A model generated the notes under the pieces. The model was not told the origin of the DNA. It was given only the letters and a program-made list of their open reading frames with translations, and made no database searches. Positions 17,293 through 28,300 of a stretch of DNA of 64,000 nucleotides are shown in pieces (within the stretch, counting starts at the first letter, position 1; each line of letters begins with the position of its first letter). The DNA is from Robiginitomaculum antarcticum DSM 21748 (lineage in GTDB: Bacteria > Pseudomonadota > Alphaproteobacteria > Caulobacterales > Maricaulaceae). The DNA lies in NCBI RefSeq assembly GCF_000365025.1, contig NZ_KB823011.1, positions 637,971 through 701,970 of the forward strand. The letters run 5' to 3'. The position numbers and the translations under genes were made by a program.

Positions 17293-19175
17293 TCAGATGC
17301 TGTAAAACCGGAATTATTCTCAACTACAACATTCTCGCTATCCCCTGAGACTGTTACTTTCAATGGCCAGTCGAAGCCAGTAGCTACATTATCTTTAACA
17401 ATGACGTCCTTAGAGTAGTTGATGTCTATGGCAGGAAAGCTGCTCACCGGAGGATAATCGTCTAAAAACTCTAATTTATTTCCTATGATTTCGAGGCCTT
17501 CCACGGACAAAGATTTTACAAGCAAACCATTGAAACCGCGAAGCGTGTTGTTATTAAATTTGACATTATGGTGATAATGTCCCTCTCCAATACGTTGCTG
17601 CTGTGTGAACAAGGGTGATGCGAGCAGTGGGTAAGCCGCCCCGCCCAAAAAGCCGCTATTGACGAATGTGTTACCTTGAATCGTAACGTCTTCTACCGCC
17701 CCGGACTCGTACCAAAATTTGTTGTCACCCTCGAGCAAAATACCGTGCATTTGGGAACTGAAATAATTATTCTCAACAAGCACCTTCCCTTTAGTTGTGA
17801 CCAACATACTACGTGCCCGGTTTTCACGGACAGTATTGTTTCTGAACGTTAAACTGGGATTCCATGTTAGGTTTTCCAATGATAGCGGGCCTTCAGGTAA
17901 GTCTTCGGGAACGCTGTCCAAGGTCAGAAGAAAGCGCTTTTCGTTAATCGGCGTAAAGGACTTAATCTCTGTTTCATGAAACGGCAGAACGGTTTCGCGT
18001 GACAAGATAGCGACCTTGTCTCCAGCCTCGCCAAATACAAAACCCATCTGTTGAAAATGGCTAATAGACGCTAGAAATTTGTTATCACCGAGGTATTCAT
18101 CAATATTCACGTACGCGCCGTGCACATTGATCGCATCATCAAGCATGTGCTCCATTGTACTATTCTCAACTAAAATCTCGCCCTTGCACCCGATAAAGTG
18201 CGTAGCGTCGGCCCGGGTTGCGACAGTTCGGCCTTCAGCTGACGTAAGTTTGTATCCGTCTAAATGAATATTCTCCGTCCGCTCAACAATCAAGCCCATG
18301 CCGCCGGCCGTATGAACGGTGACATTTTCAATTTTCACATCTTTTGAGTTTGTAACATGGATACCCGGAACAAGGCGGCTGGTGGGGTGAACACCGTAGA
18401 CAACCAACACGCTACCAACTGGCGGTGCAGTCTTATTGATTTTATCAAACCGGACACGACCATTTCCTAAATCAGTTACCTTCACGGACTTGCCATTTAA
18501 AACATAGTCACGAGTATTGAAAATTGGCGCGCGCGTTTTGGAATCAATGACAATATTGGACCCTATAGGATCCATCTGCCCTAGCCGGTCAAATAGGATT
18601 TTTCCGCCTTTAACTTCGTAGGGAGACATAGCAGCGTCAATCTCGGCGACAAATGACTTTTGCTCAGGGTTACTTTTAACAATTTTCAGTTCCGCATGAA
18701 ACGGACGAATAAAATCAATTGAAAAGTCTTTTAGCGTAACGCCGTCTGTGCTCTCAACCGTGACCGGAACAACCCTGCCATGGAACATGAATAGTGACCC
18801 GTTCCCGTCTATGGTGATGTTTTTCGTATTGTAGATTGGGAAGCCCATTCGCTTCAGGCCGTTATCATGGTTAGCCACGTAGCGGTATTTTTCGACAGCA
18901 TATTTTGGATAAAAATCATACTGCCCTTTGGGAAAGTTGAGCGTTACGTTTTCTGCTCCTTCAAGACTCGCTAACAATTCATTGACCTTGATAGTCACAT
19001 CTTCGCCCGGAACAATACCGCGGTCAGCGACATTGATAACACTACCGGAAAGAGAGGACGTCCCAGACGTTTGTTGATGTGTATTTTGCGACGCATCCGA
19101 CGACATAGCGTCTTGATACGGAGAACATGCCACTAAAGCGGTAGAGACCAGGCATAATAGGAGAAATTTTTTCAT
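17289..19175 (-). CDS. GH110 alpha-1,3-galactosidase, lipoprotein
   Basis: A lipoprotein (MKKFLLLCLVSTALVACS) of 628 residues that folds as a right-handed beta-helix. The repeated NITIDGNG, DVKIENVTVH, GEILVENSTM and VLVENNYF strands show the coils. The GH110 pattern TRADATHFIGCKG followed by MLDDAINVHGAY is present; the Asp pair at about 346-347 is the family's catalytic candidate. GH110 removes terminal alpha-1,3-linked galactose, and marine members act on desulfated lambda-carrageenan oligosaccharides. An upstream ATG at 19208 exists, but the signal peptide and a GGAAG-like site fit 19175. A palindromic operator lies 28-62 bases upstream. The sulfatase gene follows with a four-base overlap. 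Confidence 0.85.
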   Translation of the reverse strand: MKKFLLLCLVSTALVACSPYQDAMSSDASQNTHQQTSGTSSLSGSVINVADRGIVPGEDVTIKVNELLASLEGAENVTLNFPKGQYDFYPKYAVEKYRYVANHDNGLKRMGFPIYNTKNITIDGNGSLFMFHGRVVPVTVESTDGVTLKDFSIDFIRPFHAELKIVKSNPEQKSFVAEIDAAMSPYEVKGGKILFDRLGQMDPIGSNIVIDSKTRAPIFNTRDYVLNGKSVKVTDLGNGRVRFDKINKTAPPVGSVLVVYGVHPTSRLVPGIHVTNSKDVKIENVTVHTAGGMGLIVERTENIHLDGYKLTSAEGRTVATRADATHFIGCKGEILVENSTMEHMLDDAINVHGAYVNIDEYLGDNKFLASISHFQQMGFVFGEAGDKVAILSRETVLPFHETEIKSFTPINEKRFLLTLDSVPEDLPEGPLSLENLTWNPSLTFRNNTVRENRARSMLVTTKGKVLVENNYFSSQMHGILLEGDNKFWYESGAVEDVTIQGNTFVNSGFLGGAAYPLLASPLFTQQQRIGEGHYHHNVKFNNNTLRGFNGLLVKSLSVEGLEIIGNKLEFLDDYPPVSSFPAIDINYSKDVIVKDNVATGFDWPLKVTVSGDSENVVVENNSGFTASE

Positions 19176-19202
19176 AAGTGACACTTCCGCAGTAATGACC
19201 TG

Positions 19203-19237
19203 ATACAAATTGTATAGTATTATTTATACTATAATTA
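19203..19237. promoter_or_regulatory. Composite palindromic operator before GH110
   Basis: TATTTATACTATAATTA at 19221-19237 matches 16 of 17 bases of the locus-wide palindrome. It overlaps a second inverted repeat, TATAGTAT (19213-19220) with ATACTATA (19226-19233), and adjoins ATACAA-a-TTGTAT (19203-19215). It lies just upstream of the GH110 start. Confidence 0.7.
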
Positions 19238-19279
19238 AAGTCACCACATCAAGTAAATTAACTAAATCATTACCGGACG

Positions 19280-20209
19280 TTATTCAAACGCCGACAACTC
19301 TTTCAGTTTCTCTGCAAATGCGTGCCCCCAACGCAACTGACCTTCCGTATTGTAATGGACATTATCGCTGTGTTTTGGAAAGTCTGGCCACGTACGATCT
19401 GTTGTTGTGCGGATGATTTTGACGTTAATGTCGCCCTCCGCCACAGTCACCATGGCCGCGCGAACCATGTCCGGACCCTTTTTAAACCGGCCATAAGTCG
19501 AATTTATCTGACCAATAACGAATGGCAAATCAGGCTCATCCAAATCAGATCTAAATCTCATAATAAGCGCCTTTAAGTTTGCTTCGTAAGTTCGCGCCGC
19601 CGCTTCTTTACCGCCATCATTTTCACCTTGAAGCCATAAAACTGCGGCTACCTCATAATCTTCTCCCCTTGCCTTCAACCCGCTCAGCGCCTCTTGGGCC
19701 TGCTGCATGTGCATTGCGTAATAAGGCGTGGATTGCTTTTGAGGCCCCTTCTCCACTGCTGCCGCTTTTTCTGCGCTCCAGTCCGGATTCCACGCCCCGT
19801 AAAGGGATGTCCCGCCGCGCGTTGTCTTGATAAATAAAAATTCCTGCTCAGGATAGCGTTCTGCAAGTTCAACGGCCAAACCGACTTCAGGGCCAAAGGA
19901 TTTTTCAAATCCATATTTCTCCAACTTAAACTTACTCAGCGTGTAACGAATGTGTGAAGCAACATTCCCGGCATTTCTGATCTGTATGCGGTCATCAATA
20001 GCTTCCAGTTTAACGCGTGTTTCAGTTGGAATCTCATCGAAGTTCCCTGCCCCTTCCATATTGGACTGACCCGCCATCAAAATGATTTGCAGCGGACGGA
20101 CTGCACTTTGCGGCATAGGCTGTTCGGCCTTTGTTTGGCAGTTCGCAAACATGGTGGCGGTGAAAATTAGTAAGGATAACTGTACCCAATTTTTAATCAT
20201 ATTTTTCAT
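19280..20209 (-). CDS. SGNH carbohydrate esterase (SASA/CE6-like), lipoprotein
   Basis: A secreted esterase of about 309 residues. AGGAG lies seven bases before the ATG at 20209, so this start is preferred over 20239. The signal ends in a lipobox (MFANC). The SGNH blocks are MAGQSNMEG (catalytic Ser), TTRGGTSLYG, LWLQGENDGG, and SDNVHYNTEGQ (catalytic Asp/His), typical of the sialate-O-acetylesterase/CE6 type. It would remove acetyl groups from a polysaccharide. Acetylation of red-algal galactans is not common, so its substrate is open; pyruvyl, methyl or mixed-polymer substrates are possible. It is the last gene of the sulfatase-GH2-mutarotase operon, 17 bases after the mutarotase stop. Confidence 0.8.
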   Translation of the reverse strand: MKNMIKNWVQLSLLIFTATMFANCQTKAEQPMPQSAVRPLQIILMAGQSNMEGAGNFDEIPTETRVKLEAIDDRIQIRNAGNVASHIRYTLSKFKLEKYGFEKSFGPEVGLAVELAERYPEQEFLFIKTTRGGTSLYGAWNPDWSAEKAAAVEKGPQKQSTPYYAMHMQQAQEALSGLKARGEDYEVAAVLWLQGENDGGKEAAARTYEANLKALIMRFRSDLDEPDLPFVIGQINSTYGRFKKGPDMVRAAMVTVAEGDINVKIIRTTTDRTWPDFPKHSDNVHYNTEGQLRWGHAFAEKLKELSAFE

Positions 20210-20225
20210 ATTAAACTCCTGAGTT

Positions 20226-21122
20226 TTACTCAACTTCAATTTTCATCCAGATTGAAAATGTCTCTCTAGGTGCTAGAATTTCATAATCCTGCGGCGGAAC
20301 ACCAAACATATTACTGCGTCCAGATGTCGGCTCAATAGCAACGAAATCACCGCCTGGTTGATAGAAGACATGTAAGTGCTTTGCTTTGTGAGAGGCTGTT
20401 ATCGATACTGTAGGACAACCTGGCTCGGTAAGAATTGCGCGGTCAAGCCAATTGTAATGGGACGTGTCCAAAAATTCTGTGTCCACAAGATCAGCGCCGA
20501 CCGTAAAATCTTTACGGGTCGACCCAGACACTTTCTGCACAGCATGTTGCCGATCATTATTGCCCCAATACCCGTCATATTGGGCCTTAAGACGCGTGCT
20601 AGATGTCATCGGAAAATAAGGGTGAAAACCCAATGCAGCAGGCATATGCGTTTCAGATCTGTTCGTAACAGAAAGTTCTGTGAATAGGCCATTGTTCTCA
20701 AGTTTGAATTTTTGATGCGCCTCGAACGCCCATGGCCACAATCCAGACTCATACTCCAATTTCAGTACCGCTTCGGACTCCCCTTGCATTTCAATCGACC
20801 ACGACCTTTTCCACCCAAAACCATGGATGAAATCTGATGTGCCCGGCAAGTTAGGTGCGAGTTCCACTGAACGTCCCTCGAACGTAAACTTTCCATCTGG
20901 AATACGGTTCACAACAGGAACCATAGGGAAACTCGCCATTTGAACAATATCTGTCTCTTGCTTCGACCCGGAGCGTAAGATGTCCTGCTTCCGCCACCTT
21001 AGCGATTGAATAGCCCCGCCTAGCGCTGGCCGAATGACGAGCTCGGTATCCCCTCTCATGAGAACAAATGTGTCCAATTCATTCGCTGTAGTGTTCACCC
21101 TGTTCGCATTTTCAACCATCAA
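20226..21122 (-). CDS. galM: Aldose 1-epimerase (galactose mutarotase)
   Basis: The enzyme interconverts alpha- and beta-galactose, speeding entry of the released sugar into the dehydrogenase step. The 298-residue beta-sandwich protein has no signal peptide. It shows NRIPDGKFTFEGRSVEL, HGFGWKRSWS, ALGFHPYFP (catalytic His) and DFVAIEPTSGRSN (catalytic Glu). It overlaps the GH2 stop by four bases (ATGA). Being cytoplasmic among exported enzymes, it joins the galactose-catabolism part of the locus. Confidence 0.85.
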   Translation of the reverse strand: MMVENANRVNTTANELDTFVLMRGDTELVIRPALGGAIQSLRWRKQDILRSGSKQETDIVQMASFPMVPVVNRIPDGKFTFEGRSVELAPNLPGTSDFIHGFGWKRSWSIEMQGESEAVLKLEYESGLWPWAFEAHQKFKLENNGLFTELSVTNRSETHMPAALGFHPYFPMTSSTRLKAQYDGYWGNNDRQHAVQKVSGSTRKDFTVGADLVDTEFLDTSHYNWLDRAILTEPGCPTVSITASHKAKHLHVFYQPGGDFVAIEPTSGRSNMFGVPPQDYEILAPRETFSIWMKIEVE

Positions 21123-23653
21123 TCTACAGTTATCACGTCAACGACCAAGACTTTGGTTTTCAACCCCAGTGACGCGATCTCAACTTCAATAGATCGATTA
21201 TCGCCATTGGATTGCACGAGGGCCATCAATTTTCCATGGAATGCCTTGCGGTTATCATCTTTGGTTGATTGCAATTCCAGTACGTCACCGTTTTCAATTC
21301 CGATTAACCGCCCGCCGCCCGACACGTACACAAACACACGATTGTCAGCGTGAGGATTATAGGTGCCGTCTTTGTCCACGAGGTTTATCTCTAGATGAAC
21401 AAGTGAACGGCCATCTGCAGGCAACATTGTACGGTCAGGAAGGAGAGCGACCCTACTGACTTCCCCGGCCGTATTGCGGATTATTTCTTCGCGCTCGCCG
21501 TTATCTCCCGTAGCAATAACTTTTATCTGGCCCGGTTGATATGGCACATGCCAGACTATTTGCATGTCATCCGTCATCTCCTGCTTGCCTGCGGATTTAC
21601 CGTTCACGAAGAGTTCCGCGGCGTCTAGATTTGTATAGGACACAACCGGCATTGTGACGCCCTCTTTGTCCGGGTGTGTCCAGTGAGGGTCGACCCAAAC
21701 CATTGGGTCTTTTGCCCATTGGCTCTTGTAAAGGTGATAGGCACCTTTGCGCAGGCCTGCGAGGTCGATGACCCCAAAGTTCATTGTCCGCTCAGGCCAA
21801 TATTTCGCTTCGCCCATATAATCGAAAGCTGTCCAACGGAAGGACCCAATCATGTATGGTAAGTCACGGACGGCCTTAATCTCTTCGCGGATAGGCATAC
21901 GAACCAAATTATTATCAAATGAGGACGCGTAACTCTTCGTCACATTTGGCCAGACTTCTTCTTCCGTAAAATCTGGAACGTCATGGACGCCTTTTTTGAC
22001 GTGCGCACGCCACTTCATAATAGGCGAGCGTTTAGGGTTGCGCATTTCCCACGGGGCAGGATTGTCGCGTGTCCGGTATTCTGTTTTCGATTTATAGACA
22101 TCGCGCGTATGCAGCGTGTGGGTCATTTCCGTACCAACCATGATTTGGTCAGGATGTTCGGTATGATGCTTTTCAAGCGCTTTCATATATTCGCCGTGGC
22201 CATTAAAACCCGCAATGTCAGCATGTGGTAGGTAATAACCGCGAGCCTGAACAGTAGGACGAGTGGAATCCAAAGCTTTGACTGTATCTACCAGTTTCTT
22301 TTGTGTTTCGGCGGTCGGGTCCCTCACCTCATTTCCAATGCTCCACATGATGATGCTGGGATGATTTCTGTCGCGCCGGATCAACGCCATCAGATCTTCT
22401 TCCCACCAGTCATCAAAGTACAGACCGTAATCAAACACAGATTTTTCAGTTTCCCATCCGTCAAAAGCTTCGTTCATCACGAGAAACCCCATTTCATCTG
22501 CGAGGTCGTAAAATTCCGGCGCGAAAGGGTTATGCGCCGTGCGTACAGCATTCACTCCCGCCTCTTTCAGAAGCTCAAAACGCCTCCGCCAGACATCAAT
22601 GGGCACAGCTGACCCGACCGGACCGCCGTCATGATGCATGCACATGCCATGAATGAGAGTCGTAACGCCATTGAGAATAAAGCCTCTATCAACTGTAAAT
22701 TCAATAGAGCGAAATGCAGTCCGAGTTTCATAACGGTCTAAGACCTTATCGCCTTTAGAAAGCTCGAATACCACTGTGTAAAGCTCGGGGGTTTCTGGGG
22801 ACCAAAGTTTCGGCGACTTGATAACAATGCTTTGATCAAGTGCAAAAACTTCGCCCGGCTTGAGGGTCACATCGCCAATTGTATCTGCGACCATGTCGCC
22901 CTTGGCATCCAACAATGAGAGCTTCCCCTTGCCAGTTAGAGTTTTGCCCGTTTCATTTTTAATTTCGTGTGTGGCTAAAAGTGTTGCGCTCTGCGCTGTT
23001 ACTTCGGCGGCCCTAACATAAGACCCGTTGTGAATAACGTGTACCGTCTCTGTTACCTCCAACCAGACATCGCGGTAAATACCAGAGCCCGTATACCACC
23101 GGCCGCTTGGCATTTTGGAATGGTCCACGCGCACAGCAACTGCGTTTACGCCGGGCTTTAGAAAGTCTGTTACGTCGATATTTACGCCGATATACCCATA
23201 GGGTTGATGGGCAAGCTTTTCTCCATTTACATAAATACTACCATTCATGTAGATGCCGTCGAATGTCAAATTAACGCGTTTGCCCTCCCACGCCGGATTC
23301 CAGTTCAATGATTTGCGGTACCAGCCAATGCCGCCTGGCAAGAATGCCCCGGCGCGTCCCGCTGGGTTTGCTTCACGGTATTCCCCTTCAATACTCCAGT
23401 CATGTGGTAGGTCGAGTTTGCGCCAATCTATGTCAGAAAAATCTGGCGTTTGTGCCCCCTCAACATCACCGAGATGAAAGGACCAATCCTGAGTAAGACG
23501 TGAGCGTGACCGGTTATCAGATAGATATTCACCAGATGCATAGGTCGAGCGAGTTAGAGCCTCAGATGGAGCCGTCTTAGTATCACCACAACCCGCCGCT
23601 GCGAGAAGAGCAGCGCATACTAAATTTCTGAGAACAATAGGCGCGTTCATCAC
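21119..23653 (-). CDS. GH2 beta-galactosidase-type enzyme, lipoprotein
   Basis: An 844-residue lipoprotein (lipobox LAAAGC, Cys22). It has the GH2 sugar-binding sandwich (about 50-200, LPHDWSIEGEY and RWYTGSGIYRDVW), the immunoglobulin-like domain (205-320), and the TIM barrel. GVNAVRTAHNP and WSIGNEVRD give acid/base Glu442; MVGTEMTH gives nucleophile Glu509. A C-terminal DUF4982-like region follows. It probably hydrolyses terminal beta-galactosides of carrageenan oligosaccharides in the periplasm after sulfatases and GH110 have acted. It is joined to the sulfatase gene upstream and the mutarotase downstream by ATGA overlaps. A second, different GH2 lies at 44794-47394. Confidence 0.87.
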   Translation of the reverse strand: MMNAPIVLRNLVCAALLAAAGCGDTKTAPSEALTRSTYASGEYLSDNRSRSRLTQDWSFHLGDVEGAQTPDFSDIDWRKLDLPHDWSIEGEYREANPAGRAGAFLPGGIGWYRKSLNWNPAWEGKRVNLTFDGIYMNGSIYVNGEKLAHQPYGYIGVNIDVTDFLKPGVNAVAVRVDHSKMPSGRWYTGSGIYRDVWLEVTETVHVIHNGSYVRAAEVTAQSATLLATHEIKNETGKTLTGKGKLSLLDAKGDMVADTIGDVTLKPGEVFALDQSIVIKSPKLWSPETPELYTVVFELSKGDKVLDRYETRTAFRSIEFTVDRGFILNGVTTLIHGMCMHHDGGPVGSAVPIDVWRRRFELLKEAGVNAVRTAHNPFAPEFYDLADEMGFLVMNEAFDGWETEKSVFDYGLYFDDWWEEDLMALIRRDRNHPSIIMWSIGNEVRDPTAETQKKLVDTVKALDSTRPTVQARGYYLPHADIAGFNGHGEYMKALEKHHTEHPDQIMVGTEMTHTLHTRDVYKSKTEYRTRDNPAPWEMRNPKRSPIMKWRAHVKKGVHDVPDFTEEEVWPNVTKSYASSFDNNLVRMPIREEIKAVRDLPYMIGSFRWTAFDYMGEAKYWPERTMNFGVIDLAGLRKGAYHLYKSQWAKDPMVWVDPHWTHPDKEGVTMPVVSYTNLDAAELFVNGKSAGKQEMTDDMQIVWHVPYQPGQIKVIATGDNGEREEIIRNTAGEVSRVALLPDRTMLPADGRSLVHLEINLVDKDGTYNPHADNRVFVYVSGGGRLIGIENGDVLELQSTKDDNRKAFHGKLMALVQSNGDNRSIEVEIASLGLKTKVLVVDVITVD

Positions 23654-25179
23654 TCAAAATTCCAACGCGGGTTTGTTGCCCGATGTCGGGCGCTCATAAT
23701 GGCCGCAATTTCCTTCACAATCTCAGGATGAAGTGCCGCGATATCAGTCGTTTCATATTTATCAGCATTTAAATCAAATAGCATAATCGGCATTTGATCA
23801 AAGGGTGTTTTGCCTCTTTCCGCAAAAGGCCGAACGCCTTTCCAATCCCCGAGCCGCACAGCCTGCGCCGCGCCGTCGCCGCCTTTCTCGTGGAATTCCC
23901 AATACATGAAGTTATGCTGTCTTTGCGCCTCATCCCGGCCTAAAAGTGTCGGCAAGAATGAAATGCCATCTATGTCTTTAGGCGGATCAACACCTGCCAA
24001 TGCAGCTGCGGTTGGGAAAGTGTCCCACATTGCAGAGACATGATTAGACCGACTTCCAGCGCTAATTACGCCGGGCCAGTACGCCACAAAAGGCGCACGG
24101 ATACCGCCTTCCGTTAGAGAGCGCTTATAACCGCGAAAGCCCGCACTTGCGTTAAAAAAATCTATGTCCGCTCGCGAAGAAGATTCGATTGCAGGACCAT
24201 TATCACTCGTGAAAACAATCAGGGTTTTTTCCGCAATGCCTAATTGTTTAGTCAGCGCGACTATCTCGCCGACTTGGCGGTCTAATAACGATATCATAGC
24301 CGCTCGCGCCGCCTTGGGACGCGGGTGCGGTGAGTAGTAGCCACCTGAGAACGGCGTCTCGTCAAATTCATAGGGCTCTAGTTCTTCATCAGGAATTTGC
24401 AGAGCGGCATGCGGAATAAGCGAGGCATAATACAGAAAAAATGGCTCGTCCGCATTCTTACGAATGAAATCCAGCGCTTTGTCTTGCATGTAATAAGCGG
24501 CGTAATCCTGTCCAACAAAATCTTTATAAGAATCTTCGATAGGGCGGTTTTTGATGTCGACATGTTTGAGGCTCGCGGGTTTGCCATGCATAGAAATGCC
24601 GCCATTATCAAAAAACTGCTTTTCTCCATTCTCCCATAGATATTCTGGGTAGTAATTATGAGCCAAAGTTTGATCTATAAAGCCGTAAAAGTAATCCATA
24701 CCCTGTAGGTTCGGCGCGCCCTCGTCATTATACGAACCCAAGCCCCATTTCCCGACCGTTCCGGTCGTATAACCAGCGGATTGCAGTACACTTCCAAGTG
24801 TTGGCGTACCTTTTTTTAGATATGCGTCTGTTTTAGCGCCGCCATTTCCGCGAACCTGAGTATGCCCTGTGTGCTTGCCTTCAATTAGGGTTGAACGAGA
24901 CGGCGCGCAAACAGGCGCACCAGAATAATGCTGCGTAAAAAGCATGCCGTTTTGTGCCAGCTTATCGATATTTGGAGTCTTGATAAGTTTCTGACCGTTA
25001 GCCCCGATATCGCCATAGCCGAGATCATCAGCGAGTATGTAAATGATATTTGGTTTTTCGGGGAATCTGTCTGTGTCTGCAACTGAACCGATATTACTTC
25101 GCGTACCAGTACCGTTACACGCGGCTATAATTGCGCAAACCATTACAACCAAACAGAAAGTGTTCCTCTGTGAAGTCAT
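23650..25179 (-). CDS. S1-family sulfatase, lipoprotein (C-A-P-S-R)
   Basis: A 509-residue sulfatase with lipobox IIAAC (Cys21). NIIYILADDLGYGDIGANG carries the metal-binding Asp pair. The formylglycine site is C91-A-P-S-R, and GKWGLG and FTSDNGPAIES follow; EFHEKGGDGAAQAVRLGDWKG and LFDLNADKYETTDIA close it. It belongs to the arylsulfatase A-like S1 group. It removes sulfate from a carrageenan-derived oligosaccharide by inference; the position is unknown. It is the first gene after the TonB receptor gene (about 130 bases apart) and starts the overlapping run sulfatase-GH2-mutarotase-esterase. No operator lies directly before it, so it is probably co-transcribed with the receptor. Confidence 0.87.
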   Translation of the reverse strand: MTSQRNTFCLVVMVCAIIAACNGTGTRSNIGSVADTDRFPEKPNIIYILADDLGYGDIGANGQKLIKTPNIDKLAQNGMLFTQHYSGAPVCAPSRSTLIEGKHTGHTQVRGNGGAKTDAYLKKGTPTLGSVLQSAGYTTGTVGKWGLGSYNDEGAPNLQGMDYFYGFIDQTLAHNYYPEYLWENGEKQFFDNGGISMHGKPASLKHVDIKNRPIEDSYKDFVGQDYAAYYMQDKALDFIRKNADEPFFLYYASLIPHAALQIPDEELEPYEFDETPFSGGYYSPHPRPKAARAAMISLLDRQVGEIVALTKQLGIAEKTLIVFTSDNGPAIESSSRADIDFFNASAGFRGYKRSLTEGGIRAPFVAYWPGVISAGSRSNHVSAMWDTFPTAAALAGVDPPKDIDGISFLPTLLGRDEAQRQHNFMYWEFHEKGGDGAAQAVRLGDWKGVRPFAERGKTPFDQMPIMLFDLNADKYETTDIAALHPEIVKEIAAIMSARHRATNPRWNFE

Positions 25180-25311
25180 AACCCGTCCTTATATCCAGGG
25201 CGAAAATGTTATTAGTAACCGAAAGGCTTGTGTAAAAATTTGTGTGCGGAACACTGAGTGTTCCGCACGTCATCAAAGTCGGTAAATCCGGCCAGGAGTC
25301 TACTTAGGTCG

Positions 25312-28300
25312 TTAGAATGTCATCCGAACGCCAGCACGATAAATCCGGCCAGTATTCACTAACCTAAAGGTACGGTCTTTATTCCCGCCAAACTCGAACG
25401 GCTCAGCCGGCAGGTCACCATTACCCGTCGTAACATATTGACGTGTAACCGTATCCAGTAGGTTTTGCGCCTGGAAATTCAATGAGAACATTTTGTTTAT
25501 CTTGAATGTACCAGAAGCGTCTAGCGTATCGAAACCCTCTGTCCACACAGCATTATTATTCCGTGTGCTGCGATCGACCAAATAGTCTGTGCGGTAATTA
25601 TAGGCAAGACGCATTAGGAGACGATCATCTTCATAGAATCCCGTCAAGTTTAACGTATGCTCGGAGGTCTCAGGCAGGGGCGTTTCCGGGAAGAAGAAAT
25701 TCGTAATTTCATCTTCTTCTTCATCCGCCCTACTGTCCGAATAGGTATAGTTTGCCAAGACGCCTACATGGCTCAGAGCACCTGGAAGATATTCAAAGTT
25801 ATGCTGAAAAGCGACCTCTACGCCTCTCACATATCCGCCTGTGCCGTTTCGTGATTGACTAACGAGAACTTCATCACAAAATCCTTCGCCCACAGGCGTT
25901 TCCAAAACTTGCTCTCTGTTCGGCATACACCCTGCTTGGTTAGCACCGCCAGAAAACGGAAGAAAAACAGAGTCAAATGATGCAACAAAATCAATTTGGC
26001 CTTCAGGTAAAACCGATCCGTCAGCGTTGAAATACTCCCCCCTCAAATCACGATAGTAAGACGCAAAAGACCCAGTTTCTGCAAAATCTTTGAGCGTCTT
26101 GTCGAAGAGTGCCACTGAGAAAAGCGAGTTGCTATCGAAATACCACTCATAAGATATGTCAAAGTTCTGTGATTTAAACGGTGTCAGACTGGGAGCGCCG
26201 ATAGTGGCTCGAGATGACGTGTTAAATATATCTTCAGTCAAACTGAAACCTGACCTCAGGTCATTTATGCGAGGACGGGCAATCGTTTGTGATGCTGCAA
26301 ATCGCAACATCATATCATCACGCACCAGCCAATTCACGTTTATGCTCGGTAAGACATTCGTGTATTTGTTGGTTCCTAAAGTTTGCGTATCAGGCGAGTC
26401 ATTAGGTGTATTTTGGCCTAGCTGAGCAAGCACGGCGGCCTCTGAGCCGAAAAATGCCACGTTATCGTCATTGGCAAAATTGAAGGAGTTATAGTTGAAG
26501 CCGGAGAAGCCCCGGGATTCTAGCTCGGTTTGCACAACGCGCACCCCGAGGTCTCCGAATATATCGCCACCAAAAAATTCGAAGTTACCTTGCACATAGC
26601 CACCCCAGACATCCTGCGTAATATCTAGGGATGTTCTTAGGTTGCGTCTAATCTGGGGTACAAAACCCAAGTCATTGAGTTGTGAAATAACTAACCCACC
26701 GTCTAAACCTACGAAATTTGCGCCGGGCGGATTAGCATCAATTCCTAGGGTTGCACCAAAATTATCAGGAACAACACCTGGAATTGCGAAATCCGCAAAT
26801 GTTGAGCCGTTATCTCTTAAGATGTTTCCCGTAGCTGCAGCGTTAAAGCCAACTGACGAATCATCGTACTGTTTATTACGGCTCGACCATTTTAAACCAG
26901 CCTCAAAGCTCGTAAACGGCCCAAATTCTTGATTCCATTCCGTATCAAAATATATGGACTTTGCTTCGTCAGACCCTGTTTGTTCAGAAATGTTGGCCGT
27001 ATTGTAGGAGAAAGTTGTCGGGTCATTGATATAGTCATTAGGAATGACAAAACTGCAAACGACAGGAGTTGTTTCGCAATCATAGCCGAGCGTAACTCCG
27101 GTATCGCGATTTCGCGCATTCCGAAACCGTGTAAATTGACGCTGCGGAGTCGTTAGATCTGTTTTAGAGTGCCCAGCTTGCAATGAGAAATCAAAATCAC
27201 CAAATGTTTTCTCAACCAAGCCAGAAATTGTAAGCGTATCCTGCTCTGTCTCATGCCTCACGTCAGCATATTGCAAAACATCTTCACGGTTGTTGTTTCG
27301 TGCACCTGACGCTGTGTGGATGTTCCGGACCAATACAAATGTATTCGGGTCAAAAACAAGATGATCCTGCAAGTCCGCGTTAGACGTATCCCGGTTACCA
27401 ATATTGCTTACGGCACTAAATTCGTTCTGACGCCGATCCGTATCACGAGACGCATAAGTCACGTCTAGCTTAACGTTCAAATCATCTGTCGGTTTGTATT
27501 GTACCGTCCCCGTGAGGGTCCGTCGATCAGTTGTGACTTGATTATTCGTTAGCCTGACCTGCTGCGGCATGTGCGCAATAATATCTCTTAGACCATTGCC
27601 ATCGCCGTAATCAAACTGTGTGATGAACTCACCTGTATCTGCATTGATTGCACCGCCACGAAACCTTGAAGCATTGTAAGGCCGATAGCCTTGCCCCACA
27701 TCATACTGGTCACGACGGGCTGTTGACGTTTCGTCAACAGCAACAATTGACACACCAAGCGTGTTATCCAAGAATTTCTGAGATAGCGAAGCACTGAATT
27801 TATGGTCCTGAGCTAAATCCGACAGGCTTGGCACTGATTTATTGCCAACAAAGCTATTATATCGGCCTTGAATTTCGATTACACGGCGATTTTTTCTGGA
27901 ATCCAAGGGGCTAAAACTATTTAATACAATAGACGCGCCCAAGCTCCCTTCATCCAGAGACGCACTTGGCGTTTTTATGACTTCGATAGATGACAGTACA
28001 TCTGATGAAAATTGAGACAAATCTACTGCGCTACCTTCGCCACCATTAGTTAACGGAACACCGTTCAGTGTGATATTATTCAGAGCCGCTGGCGCGCCGC
28101 GAGCGACAATGGTAGTGCCTTCGCCGCTCTCGCCGCGATTAATCGAAACACCGGTAATACGCTGAAGCGCTTCAGCGATATTTTGGTCAGTAGATTTACC
28201 GATATCCTCGGCTTTAATGGCATCTGAAATATTACCCGATGCTCTTTTTGCATCCAGCGCATCCTTAATCGACTGACGGAAACCCGTTACGACAATCTCA